This document shows positions 52,710 to 61,430 of a stretch of DNA of 64,000 bases, in pieces. Position numbers and translations under genes: made by a program. The stretch lies in contig JAZNWN010000001.1 in NCBI GenBank assembly GCA_045593405.1, forward strand, positions 30,062-94,061, read 5' to 3'. Under the pieces are notes generated by a model, which ran no database searches, was not told the DNA's origin, and saw only the letters and a program-made list of their open reading frames with translations. Source of the stretch: UMGS1933 sp045593405. Lineage in GTDB: Bacteria; Bacillota; Clostridia; TANB77; CAG-508. The number at the start of each line of letters is the position of its first letter. Position 1 is the stretch's first letter.

Positions 52710-53730
52710 ACAAATAGTTTATTGGAGCTAAGAAATTAGCTCTTTTTTGATTATTGCTGAAAATCAAGCAGAGTAGGAGAGAGGAGCAGTTTTGAAGAAT
52801 TAAAGATTTTTTTAAAATAATAAATATAATTTCAAAACTAAACTAATTATACAAAAATCAAAAATAAAATCATAAAGATAAAATATAAAATTAATATAAA
52901 AGTTTTTATTAAATTAAAATTTTTAAATTTTGTGCAAAGTTTTAAATTTATAAAAATTTTCAAAATAAAATATTTTAATTATTGAACGCGTTAAAATCGT
53001 TTTTAAGACATTTTAATATTAAAGTCAACAAGTTAATCGTTTATAAATTGCAGCTAAAAATAACAATTATATATAATATTAGTAAAAACTTGTAAAAATG
53101 CTGATTTTTATAGACATTCAAAAAAACACAAAAAAGTGCCTAAAAAACGACGCACGAGAATCGATTTTAAGCCATTTTAAAAAAAGAGGCATATAGTTAC
53201 TTACCTTGATTTTTGGCTAATTATTGACATATAAGGGTTTGATAGATTTTTAAGAAAATTTTATAGATAATAATATAAATTGTAATTAAAAATTTTTGAA
53301 ATTTAAAATTTATATAAAGATTATAAAATTAGTTAAAATCATGACGCATCAGAATCCGTTTTAAGCGATTTTATTTAAAAAGTAATAAAGTTACATTAAT
53401 AAGAATATAAGGCTAAACACTTGAAAGTGCTAAAAATAGCGAGATAGAGGTTCTTTTGAAGAAAAGCATATTTTGTCCTATACTCTTTTGCGCAAAACCT
53501 TGATAATAATAACCCCCCTTATAAATAACCTATTCCATTATGCACAAAACTTACCTAATAATAACCCACTCTCAGTAAAAATATTCAAAATTTACTTCCC
53601 TAATTAAAATATTAATTCTCAATTTTCCATTTATAATTTAAAAGATATAGTTATTGAAATAATATCTAGCATAAAAATTAATTGTAATAATAATCTTAAT
53701 TATTTTTCATATCTCCAAGAGGAGGTAAAT
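52710..53730. other. 1-kb noncoding region at the left side of the mobile element
   Basis: No coding frame with a ribosome site was found. The region is extremely AT-rich. It holds three copies of a 32-36 bp repeat (listed separately), a short inverted repeat near 52730-52747 (GAGCT...AGCTC), and two similar blocks around 53490-53570 (GCAAAACCTTGATAATAATAACC and GCACAAAACTTACCTAATAATAACC, written here as variants). Position before parA suggests an origin, partition site or end of the element. No attachment site was proven. Confidence 0.5.
52984..53376. repeat. Three dispersed copies of a 32-36 bp repeat
   Basis: Copies at 52984-53019, 53149-53180 and 53343-53376 share the form GACGCA-N2-AGAATC-N2-TTTTAAG-N2-ATTTTA. 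The first copy is the most diverged (GAACGCGTTAAAATCG). All are in the same orientation, about 165 and 194 bp apart. They could be iterons or partition sites for the ParB protein encoded just downstream. Confidence 0.6.
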
Positions 53731-54531
53731 ATGAAAAGTACAAAAATTATTGCGATTGCAAATCAAAAGGGTGGAGTTGGTAAAACAACAACTACACTCT
53801 CTATTGGAGTAGCCCTTGCAAAAGAGGGCAAAAAAGTATTGTTGATAGATGCAGATCCACAAGGAAATTTAACAACTTCTTTAGGATACTATCAACAAGA
53901 AGATATGCCAATAACATTGGCAGACTTAATGTATGCAGAAATTATGGATAAGGAAATAAAAATACATGAAGCCATTTTGCATCATGAAGAAAAAATCGAC
54001 CTTATTCCATCTGATATAAGTCTTTCTGCTATAGAATTATCATTAGGAAATGCTATGAGCAGAGAGTTTATATTAAGAAATTGTTTAAACAAGATAAAAG
54101 ATGAGTATGATTATATTTTAATTGATTGTATGCCATCTTTAGGATTAATTCCTATAAATTGTTTAGCTTGTAGCAATGAAATAATTATTCCAGTTCAAAG
54201 TCAGTATTTAGCAATGAGAGGAATGACATATTTATTTGAAACTGTTTCAAAAGTTAAAAGGACAATAAATCCAGATTTAAGAATTAAAGGGATTTTATTG
54301 ACTTTAGTAGATAGAAGAGCAAATCTTTCAAAGAATGTCAGACAAGAATTGGAAAATAATTATGGTAAATATGTAAAAATATATGAAACTGAAATACCTT
54401 TAGCTATAAAAACTGCTGAAGCATCTATTAAAGGAAAAAGCATTTTCGAATATGATAAAAAAGGAACTGTTGCAAACGCTTATGAGAATTTAGTGGAGGA
54501 GGTTTTAGAAGATGAAAAACAAAGCATTTAA
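53731..54531 (+). CDS. parA: ParA-family partition ATPase
   Basis: The 266-residue protein begins with the deviant Walker A ANQKGGVGKTTTTLSIG, followed by LIDADPQGNLTTS and ILIDCMPSLGLI. It is a Soj/ParA type without an N-terminal HTH. It works with ParB to segregate a DNA molecule, here probably the mobile element or its circular form. AGAGGAGGT precedes the ATG. The parB start lies inside its end by 20 bases. Confidence 0.93.
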   Translation: MKSTKIIAIANQKGGVGKTTTTLSIGVALAKEGKKVLLIDADPQGNLTTSLGYYQQEDMPITLADLMYAEIMDKEIKIHEAILHHEEKIDLIPSDISLSAIELSLGNAMSREFILRNCLNKIKDEYDYILIDCMPSLGLIPINCLACSNEIIIPVQSQYLAMRGMTYLFETVSKVKRTINPDLRIKGILLTLVDRRANLSKNVRQELENNYGKYVKIYETEIPLAIKTAEASIKGKSIFEYDKKGTVANAYENLVEEVLEDEKQSI

Positions 54532-55462
54532 GATGAACTTGCCTACATTAGATAGTTTATTTACAACACAAGAAGAAAGAGACAATCCTAAAATATTACA
54601 AGTAACTGAACTTCCAATAAATATAATAAAAGATTTTCCGAATCATCCATTTAAAGTTGTAGATGATGAATACATGGACGATATGGTCGAAAGCGTTAAA
54701 GTTAGTGGAGTAATAATGCCTGTAATAGTAAGAAAAGAAGTTGATGGCAGTTATTGTATGATATCTGGACATAGAAGAAAACACGCAGCAACTAGAGCAG
54801 GATTAGAAAAAATCCCTAGTATAGTTATGAAATTAACAGATGATGAAGCGACACTTTTGATGGTAGATACAAATATAAATCAAAGGTTAAGTTTACTTGC
54901 ATCAGAGAGAGCCTTTGCTTATAAAATGAAACTAGATGCAATAAAACATCAAGGAAAGAAAGTAGAAGAAACTTATCGCCCACTGGTCGAGAAGTTAGAA
55001 AAAATACTTTCAGCAGATCTTGTTGGCCAAGAGGTTGGTGCAAGTGCTAGAACTATTCAAAGATATGTAAGATTAACAGAGTTAATTCCTGAACTCTTGG
55101 AATTGGCTGATAAAGAAAAAGATGGAATGGCATTAAGACCAGCAGTTGAAATTTCTTATATTAGCAAAGAAAATCAAAAGTTAATATACGACAGTTTTAA
55201 ATATAATGAAGCAACAGCTACTTTAAGTCAGGCTCAATTGTTAAGGAAATTAGATGAATCTAACGAATTGACAATTGAAAAAATTGAAGAAATAATGCAA
55301 CAGGAAAAACCAAATCAAAAAGAGCAGTTTAAAACTTCTTATGATAAAATTAGACACTATTTTCCTAAAAATTATTCAAATGAACAAATAGATAATAAAA
55401 TTATGGAATTGTTAGAAATTTTTTATCAAGATTGGAAGCGAAAAGCAGCAAAAGTAAACTAA
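54512..55462 (+). CDS. parB: ParB/Spo0J-family partition protein
   Basis: The 316-residue protein has the ParB N-terminal CTP-binding motif (GSYCMISGHRRKHAATRAG), an HTH (LVGQEVGASARTIQRYVRL) and a variable C terminus. It loads at a centromere-like parS site and stimulates ParA. The three repeats upstream of parA are candidate sites; no chromosomal parS (TGTTTCACGTGAAACA) was seen. It is coupled to parA by a 20-base overlap. Confidence 0.92.
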   Translation: MKNKAFKMNLPTLDSLFTTQEERDNPKILQVTELPINIIKDFPNHPFKVVDDEYMDDMVESVKVSGVIMPVIVRKEVDGSYCMISGHRRKHAATRAGLEKIPSIVMKLTDDEATLLMVDTNINQRLSLLASERAFAYKMKLDAIKHQGKKVEETYRPLVEKLEKILSADLVGQEVGASARTIQRYVRLTELIPELLELADKEKDGMALRPAVEISYISKENQKLIYDSFKYNEATATLSQAQLLRKLDESNELTIEKIEEIMQQEKPNQKEQFKTSYDKIRHYFPKNYSNEQIDNKIMELLEIFYQDWKRKAAKVN

Positions 55463-55517
55463 TTTATACATAATAGTCAAGTGTATAAATTATCAAAAAT
55501 TTGTATATTTACACATT

Positions 55518-55544
55518 AATAAGCCCTTAGTGGCTTATTTTTTA
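55518..55544 (+). terminator. Terminator of parAB
   Basis: AATAAGCC-CTTAGT-GGCTTATT followed by TTTT. Just upstream is an inverted repeat, AATTTATACA...TGTATAAATT (about 55463-55493), that may be an operator. Confidence 0.75.
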
Positions 55545-55563
55545 TGGAGGTGATTTATTATAT

Positions 55564-56304
55564 GTGAATGAAGAAAATAAACTAGGATATTATGCAATAA
55601 TACCTTCTACTGTATTATTTAACAAAGATTTAAAAGCAAATGAAAAGCTTTTATATGCTGTTATAACGGTATTAGCAAATAAAGAAGGATACTGTTATGC
55701 ATCAAATAATTATTTAGCTGATTTATTTAATTCTAAACCACATACAATATCTAATTGGATATCACATCTTAATAAATTAAATTTTGTATATGTAGAATTA
55801 GTAAGAAACAATAAAAATGAAATAATACAAAGAAGAATTTATATAAATGACATACCCTATGTTACAAAAATAACATACCCCTATTCTATGAAAATGACAG
55901 AGGGCATGTCGCAAAAACGACAAGATAATAATATAAATAAAAAGATAGATAGATTTTTTATTTATATTATAAAAAAAGAAAAGGAAAATCCTGAAAAAAT
56001 GACAAAAGATGAAGATATAGGTTTTAAGGATTTGCTAGAAAAGTACGAGTTGAATTATACAGAAGAACTTATAAATATCTTTGCTGAAGAAAATATAGAG
56101 AAATTAAAAATTATAATCTATGCTTTAAAAGATATTTATATTAGCACAAGAAGAAGCCTTATTACAAAGTTGACAAGAGATGAATTGATATTCATTTATG
56201 ATAAATGTAGAACTAAAGAAAGTGAATATAGAAATACAACAAATGAAATCAATAATTTTTATGAATATTATTACACAAGTTTGATTAAAAAGTTAGAAAG
56301 CTAA
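55564..56304 (+). CDS. Helix-turn-helix replication-initiator-like protein
   Basis: From GTG 55564 behind GGAGGTGAT, the protein is 246 residues. Its first 100 residues form a winged HTH of the type found in RepA/DnaD-like plasmid and ICE proteins (LGYYAIIPSTVLFNKDLKAN, LYAVITVLANKEGYCYASNN, LADLFNSKPHTISNWISHLN). The remainder is helical and charged. Location after parAB fits a replication or regulatory function for the element. The exact role is an inference. Confidence 0.75.
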   Translation: MNEENKLGYYAIIPSTVLFNKDLKANEKLLYAVITVLANKEGYCYASNNYLADLFNSKPHTISNWISHLNKLNFVYVELVRNNKNEIIQRRIYINDIPYVTKITYPYSMKMTEGMSQKRQDNNINKKIDRFFIYIIKKEKENPEKMTKDEDIGFKDLLEKYELNYTEELINIFAEENIEKLKIIIYALKDIYISTRRSLITKLTRDELIFIYDKCRTKESEYRNTTNEINNFYEYYYTSLIKKLES

Positions 56305-56340
56305 ATGTTTTTATTTTTTTATTCAAAGGACAGGAGGAAT

Positions 56341-56594
56341 ATGATACCGACTTATGATATAGAAAACTTAACAGGAGGACTAGATAGTGTATTTCAAAAT
56401 GTTATGAGAATAGGTTTTACAGCTACTATAGTTCTTTTAACAATATGGATGTTATTAAGTCTATTAATATGGTTATTTCGGAGCCAGGAAGAAATCTGAA
56501 AAAGCAATAAAGTTTGGGATAAGTAATTCAATAATAACTTTAATATTAATTATTATTATATTAGCAGTTCCAATACTGCTTAATATGTTTTAAT
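56341..56594 (+). CDS. Small T4SS-associated membrane protein, interrupted at CGG (+1) and again near its end
   Basis: AGGAGGAAT precedes ATG 56341. The first 46 codons encode a soluble start and a helix (TIVLLTIWMLLSLLIWLF). Codon 47 is CGG, and the 0 frame stops soon after. Skipping C56479 gives GARKKSEKAIKFGI. The frame then meets a TAA at 56525, while one further +1 step gives NSIITLILIIIILAVPILL, a clear second helix. With both steps the product is about 83 residues with two helices. It sits at the head of the secretion cluster; function unknown. Confidence 0.6.
56476..56482 (+). other. Putative +1 frameshift site TTT-CGG-A
   Basis: Codons TTA TTT CGG AGC in frame 0; without C56479 they become TTA TTT GGA GCC. 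Here the P-site tRNA-Phe could re-pair perfectly (TTT to TTC). Confidence 0.7.
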
Positions 56595-56660
56595 TGAGAT
56601 AAAGAAAAGTGTTCATACCATAACCAAAAACAATAAAAAAATCAAGGAGGGTTATGAGAT

Positions 56661-57047
56661 ATGCAAAAAAATAATTTAAAGAATATATTTTATAAAATAA
56701 AAAATAAAATTTGGATATTACCAACTACTTTAATGTTAATGCCAGCTAAAGTTTTTGCTGCAGGTGGAAGTATTAGTACAGCAGAGGTCAACCAAGCTAC
56801 AGAAAATGTTAAAAATGCAATTATAAAACTTGCAATGCCAATAGGTGGAATATTAGTGTTTGTAAGTATTGTAATTATAGCATTAAAAATGATAGTAAAT
56901 TCTAATAATGCAAACAAAAGAAGTGAATCAATAGGTAGCTTAGCGTGGGTATGTGCTGGAACAATGCTTTTAGGACTATCTCTTATAATAAGTGGAATAA
57001 TTTTAAGTGTAGCAACAAACGGATCTGGAGCATTAGTAGGAGGTTAG
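56661..57047 (+). CDS. VirB2/TrbC-like pilin or channel protein
   Basis: The 128-residue protein has a signal peptide (IWILPTTLMLMPAKVFAAG) followed by two helices (PIGGILVFVSIVIIALKMIV and VCAGTMLLGLSLIISGIIL) and a Gly-rich end. This matches VirB2/TrbC-type proteins of Gram-positive conjugation systems. It would form part of the transfer channel or a short pilus. CAAGGAGGG precedes the ATG. PrgI follows after 12 bases. Confidence 0.85.
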   Translation: MQKNNLKNIFYKIKNKIWILPTTLMLMPAKVFAAGGSISTAEVNQATENVKNAIIKLAMPIGGILVFVSIVIIALKMIVNSNNANKRSESIGSLAWVCAGTMLLGLSLIISGIILSVATNGSGALVGG

Positions 57048-57059
57048 GAGGTAGATACA

Positions 57060-57341
57060 ATGAGTTTGTACAAAGTACCATTTGACTTCGCTCACGAAGA
57101 AAAAGTTTTCGGTGGATATTTATCGTTAAGACAAATGTTATATCTAATTGCTAGTGTGATTTCAGTTGGAATTTTATTCTTACATATTCCAATTGTTGTA
57201 AAAACACTAGTATTTTTAAGTACTGTAGCAATTTTATTGACATTTGCATTTTTAAAAATAGGAAATATATATGCTGATAAATACTTTTTTAACATTATAA
57301 AATACATATTTAGAAGAAAAATTTTTATATTTGAAAGGTAG
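57060..57341 (+). CDS. PrgI-family (VirB3-like) protein
   Basis: The 93-residue protein begins MSLYKVPFDFAHEEKVFGG and has two helices (MLYLIASVISVGILFLHI and VVKTLVFLSTVAILLTFAFL), typical of the PrgI family. PrgI proteins are small inner-membrane parts of Gram-positive type IV secretion and pair with the VirB4 ATPase encoded nearby. TAGGAGG precedes the ATG. Confidence 0.92.
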   Translation: MSLYKVPFDFAHEEKVFGGYLSLRQMLYLIASVISVGILFLHIPIVVKTLVFLSTVAILLTFAFLKIGNIYADKYFFNIIKYIFRRKIFIFER

Positions 57342-57349
57342 GAAAAAAG

Positions 57350-58066
57350 ATGATAATTTCGTTAGTTTTTATATTAGTAGGGATTATCTTTTTGATAGCA
57401 ACTCTAATATATACAAGAAAGAAAAATGATTTGCATGATGTCAAATCCCTAGATAAATCAAGTATAAAAAAAGGAAAAAAGAAATTAAGTACTTTATGGG
57501 GAATTGATGGATTTCACAATCAGGTTATTACAATAAATAAAAATCAACATTCTATAATAATCGAATTAGAAAGTATAGAATATAGTTTACTTCATGATGG
57601 AGAAAAATCTGCTGTAGATAGAGAATTAATAAGTATATCTAAAATGTTAAAATTTCCTATTCAATTTTTAGAAGTTAAAAAACAAATAGAGCTGGGAGAA
57701 ATGTTAGAGGAAATAAAAATAAATACATTAAATTCTAATTTAAATGTAAAAGAATATGCTAATCAACTTGCAGCACATTTAGAAGAATTACAGGAAGATC
57801 AAAATTTATTCGAAAGAAAAAATTATATGGTGATATCATCATTTAACAATAGAAAGACAGCTGAAATGGAACTAAAGGAATTTTATCACTTATTAAGATA
57901 TCATTTATTAAATATTAAAGTAAGTTCTAGATTATTGACAGATAAGGAAATAGTAGAATTAATATATGAACAATTACATAAAGGAAATAAAAACAAAGTA
58001 ACGGACATTGAACAGGAAGGAGGTTTTGCTTTATATGTTAATGGTAACAACAGAAAGAAAAATTAA
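57350..58066 (+). CDS. Conserved T4SS-linked protein of unknown function, 238 aa
   Basis: It has an N-terminal membrane helix (LVFILVGIIFLIATLIYT), then a domain that resembles the N-terminal part of VirB4-like proteins (LWGIDGFHNQVITINKNQHS, FERKNYMVISSFNNRKTAE). This segment is normally fused to or precedes VirB4 in related elements. It overlaps virB4 by 32 bases, so the pair is tightly coupled. The exact function is unknown. Confidence 0.75.
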   Translation: MIISLVFILVGIIFLIATLIYTRKKNDLHDVKSLDKSSIKKGKKKLSTLWGIDGFHNQVITINKNQHSIIIELESIEYSLLHDGEKSAVDRELISISKMLKFPIQFLEVKKQIELGEMLEEIKINTLNSNLNVKEYANQLAAHLEELQEDQNLFERKNYMVISSFNNRKTAEMELKEFYHLLRYHLLNIKVSSRLLTDKEIVELIYEQLHKGNKNKVTDIEQEGGFALYVNGNNRKKN

Positions 58067-59912
58067 ACCACATAAAAAAAGAAAAAAGCCTAAAGAAATT
58101 AAGATTAAGGTCTATAAAAAGAGAAAAAAAGTCAAAGAAGAAAACTTTTTTGATAATCAACCACAATTAATAACATTGTTAGCACCTGAAGTAATACAAG
58201 AAAAGAAAGACTACATATATTTAGGCGATGATAAATATGCTAGAATATTTACATTAATGTTTTATCCTAATTACATTGGAATAGGATGGTTAGATGATAT
58301 ATTAAATGCTATAGGAGATGTTGACATTTCGACACAAGTTCAAGTTGCAGATGAAAGGAATGTTATTAAATATTTAACTCACAAAGTAACAAAATTGCAA
58401 TCTGATTATATGTTATTTGAAAAACAAGGTAATATTGAAGAATTACATCGACTTGAAGAAAATATACAAGCATTTGAAGAAATGAGAAGAAATATTCAAA
58501 TTAATAATGATAAGCTGTTTTTTATAAAAATAACATTAAGATTAAATGCAAAAAGTCTTGATGAGCTAAATGAAAAAAGCAAAATGCTTAAAGATGAGTT
58601 TGCAAATAGGTCTTGTGAAATAAGGCCATTATATTTCAAACAATTAGATGCACTAAAAGAAACATTGCCATTAAATAATAACATTATTAGCGAGAACAAT
58701 AGAAATATGACAACAGCAGGGTTAGCTGCTATGTTTCCAATAGCAAGAACAAAGTCAAGTGTTAAAGAAGGTATTTATTTTGGAAGAGATTTATTTACAG
58801 GACTCCCAATGAATTTAGAAACTTTTACACAAGGTCTAGCGAATGCAAACATTGCTATTTTTGGAGTTCCTGGAAGTGGTAAGTCTGTAACAGTAAAAAC
58901 AATAGTAGGAAGAACAGCATTAATAAATAGAAGGTCTTCAATTTTAGATATTGAAGGCGAATATGTAGCATTAACAGAAAGATTAGGTGGAAGAATAATA
59001 AAAGTTCGCCAAAGTGTTCCAGTAGGAATAAATTTATTTGATATAGATATTGATGAAGATGAAGGCTTTATAGATATAGATAGTAAAATTACAGAAATAA
59101 GAGCAATTATGAATGGAATCATAAATAAATATGAAGATAGAACAATGAAACCTAATGAAATAGCTGATATAGAACAAGCTGTAAAAGAAGTATATAAAGA
59201 AAAAGGTATTACAAAAGATGCTAGTTCAATTTATGAAAAAGAAGGTGGAAAAATAGAAGGCAAAATAACTTTTGGAAATATAAAAAAGAAAATGCCGACT
59301 TTAACTGATTTTCACAGAGTAATGAAAGAAAAAATTAAAAACAAAGCATTAACAGCTACATTAAGTAATTTTTTATCTGGTAATACTTTAGGAATTTTTG
59401 ATTGTCAAAGTACATTAAAGTTAAACGATCAAGTTATATGTTTTGATATTTCAGAGATAAAGGATGAAATTATGCGTTATTATGTAAGTTTAGTTTTAAC
59501 AACCTGGATTACCAATAAATATATGGCAACAAAAGAAAGAAATGAAAGATATGTAGTTGTAGATGAAGCTTGGAATTTATTTAAGAATAAAGAAACAGCA
59601 GACTTTATAGAAAATTTAGCAAGAAGAGCTAGAAAGAAAAGAGTGGCTATGATTTTAGCAACTCAACATTTATCAGAAGCAAGACAAAATAGTCAAACTG
59701 AAGCAACAATAAATTGTTGTGATACAATAATTATTTTAAAACAATCAATAGGAAATATAGATGAAATAATGAAATTCTTCAAATTACCTATTGGTGCAAG
59801 AGAAATATTATTAAAAGCAAGAGCAGGAGAGTGCATATTGATAAGGGGAGGCGATATTAGAGCAATAAAAATAGATATGACAAAATATGAAAGTCAATTT
59901 ATTACTACATAA
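58035..59912 (+). CDS. virB4: VirB4/TraE-family conjugation ATPase
   Basis: From ATG 58035, behind AAGGAGG, the protein is 625 residues. It begins with a basic region, followed by the VirB4 domain. The ATPase core has Walker A FGVPGSGKSVTVKT, Walker B YVVVDEAWNLF and ILATQHLSEARQNSQ. It powers assembly of the type IV secretion channel and DNA transfer. An earlier ATG (58008) is inside the upstream gene without a ribosome site. The reading frame is intact and has no CGG codon. Confidence 0.93.
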   Translation: MLMVTTERKIKPHKKRKKPKEIKIKVYKKRKKVKEENFFDNQPQLITLLAPEVIQEKKDYIYLGDDKYARIFTLMFYPNYIGIGWLDDILNAIGDVDISTQVQVADERNVIKYLTHKVTKLQSDYMLFEKQGNIEELHRLEENIQAFEEMRRNIQINNDKLFFIKITLRLNAKSLDELNEKSKMLKDEFANRSCEIRPLYFKQLDALKETLPLNNNIISENNRNMTTAGLAAMFPIARTKSSVKEGIYFGRDLFTGLPMNLETFTQGLANANIAIFGVPGSGKSVTVKTIVGRTALINRRSSILDIEGEYVALTERLGGRIIKVRQSVPVGINLFDIDIDEDEGFIDIDSKITEIRAIMNGIINKYEDRTMKPNEIADIEQAVKEVYKEKGITKDASSIYEKEGGKIEGKITFGNIKKKMPTLTDFHRVMKEKIKNKALTATLSNFLSGNTLGIFDCQSTLKLNDQVICFDISEIKDEIMRYYVSLVLTTWITNKYMATKERNERYVVVDEAWNLFKNKETADFIENLARRARKKRVAMILATQHLSEARQNSQTEATINCCDTIIILKQSIGNIDEIMKFFKLPIGAREILLKARAGECILIRGGDIRAIKIDMTKYESQFITT

Positions 59913-59931
59913 CAGAATGGTGGTGAAAAAT

Positions 59932-61430
59932 TTGAAAACAAAAAAGATTCTTATAAGTACAATATTAGCAGTACTTATTTTTTTTAGCTTTATAAATCCT
60001 GTACAAGCAAGTTTATTTTCGGATGATGATGAAGAACCTACAACCATTGAAGAAACAATAGAAAAAGATGACGGTGGGTTATTTGAAAAGATTATTGCAA
60101 AGATGATTCGGAGGTATAGCACAAACGGTATTTGATTTAACAACAAATGAAGAATTTGGTGTTCGGATTCAAAAATTATGATGAGTTAGTATTTGGAAAT
60201 AATCAAACAGATTTATCGCCATTTTCAATAATAGAATGGAATTTAATGATGAATTGGTATTGGACTATAGCAGGAATAATAGGAGGTCCAATATTAATAG
60301 CAATAGTAATATTAGCTTGGAAGATGATAGTTGCAGGAATAAGTCCTGATAAAAGAACAGAAGTAAAAGATAATTTAATGAGATTGTTTTTCGGTGCAGT
60401 ATCTATAACATTAGCACCTTTATTTGTAAAGTTTATGCTTATGCTAAACAATAATTTGGTATCAATGTTAGTTGCAAAAGGACATGGAAGTTTAGATGAT
60501 TTGTTAGGCAATTCTTTATTAACAAGTATTAATACTGGAAATGCAATAGCAACAGCATTAGTAATAGCTTTATTTGCGTATTTATTTGTAAAAATAAACA
60601 TTAAATTTATAATAAGACAATTTACTTTGATAGTATTTACAATATTTACACCAATAGTAGCAGTTTTCTGGATAATAAATAAAAGAACAATAGCATCTAG
60701 TATTTGGTTTGGACAAATTATAATAAATGCGTTTATGCAATTTATTTATGCATTTTTATTCTTAATATACTTAACATTTTTACCATCTAACGCTGGTTGG
60801 GCTATTAGTCTTTTGTGGGGAATGATGATATTGCCATTAGGAGACGCATTACAAAATACAATGCAAAATCTTGTAAGTAGAATAGCAGGAGTTGACAATG
60901 AACAATTAGCAAACAGAGGTATAGGAATGGGCGCAGCTATGGGTGGAACAATAAGTGCTATTGCATATCAATTTAAAGGAAATGCAGAAGAAGGAAAAAC
61001 AGGAGGAACTGATTTTATATCAAGAGTAGTAAATAGGACAAAAGTAACTGAAAGCAAAGCTATGGCAGGAGTAAGTTATGATAGTCATGCAAAAAATATT
61101 ATGGATGATAAAAGTACAAGTTCAATTACTAACATAACAAATCCAACAGAAAAAAGTACAATGAATAATAATATAATAAATAATCCTATACAAAATCAAG
61201 TTAAGGAAAACAATGGAATAAGCGGTGTAAGAAAAGCTTTCAATGTCGGAAAGGAATTTATGAATTTTGGTATGTATATGGCAGAAGGTAGGAATTTTAA
61301 TACAAATAGCAAAGAACAACCACAAAAAAGATTTTATAACAGAAACAATATAAACAATACAAGACAGGAAGATATAAAAGAAGAAAATAATAAAATAATT
61401 AGTGCGGAAGTAGATGATGCTAGTGAGTAA
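59932..61430 (+). CDS. VirB6/TrbL-like membrane protein, interrupted twice at CGG (+1, +1)
   Basis: Translation probably starts at TTG 59932, behind GGTGGTGA. A signal peptide (ILISTILAVLIFFSFI...VQAS) and an acidic stretch lead to codon CGG at 60109. Skipping its C gives GGIAQTVFDLTTNEEFGV, which runs to a second CGG at 60164. Skipping that C gives GFKNYDELVFGN and the long frame. The full product has about 498 residues with six or more helices (WYWTIAGIIGGPILIAIVI, LFFGAVSITLAPLFVKFML) and a polar C-terminal tail, typical of VirB6-like channel proteins. An internal ATG at 60147 could start a shorter form without a ribosome site. Confidence 0.78.
60106..60112 (+). other. Putative +1 frameshift site ATT-CGG-A
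   Basis: Codons ATG ATT CGG AGG in frame 0 become ATG ATT GGA GGT without C60109. Confidence 0.72.
60161..60167 (+). other. Putative +1 frameshift site GTT-CGG-A
   Basis: In the frame entered at 60110, the codons are GGT GTT CGG ATT and stop four codons later. Without C60164 they read GGT GTT GGA TTC and join the long VirB6-like frame. Confidence 0.7.

Noticed and set aside
52984..53376. CRISPR-like array
   Set aside because: Only three diverged repeats with spacers of more than 120 bp and no cas genes.
59811..60146. Reverse-strand frame opposite the VirB6-like start
   Set aside because: Hydrophobic shadow of the signal peptide region, no ribosome site or promoter.
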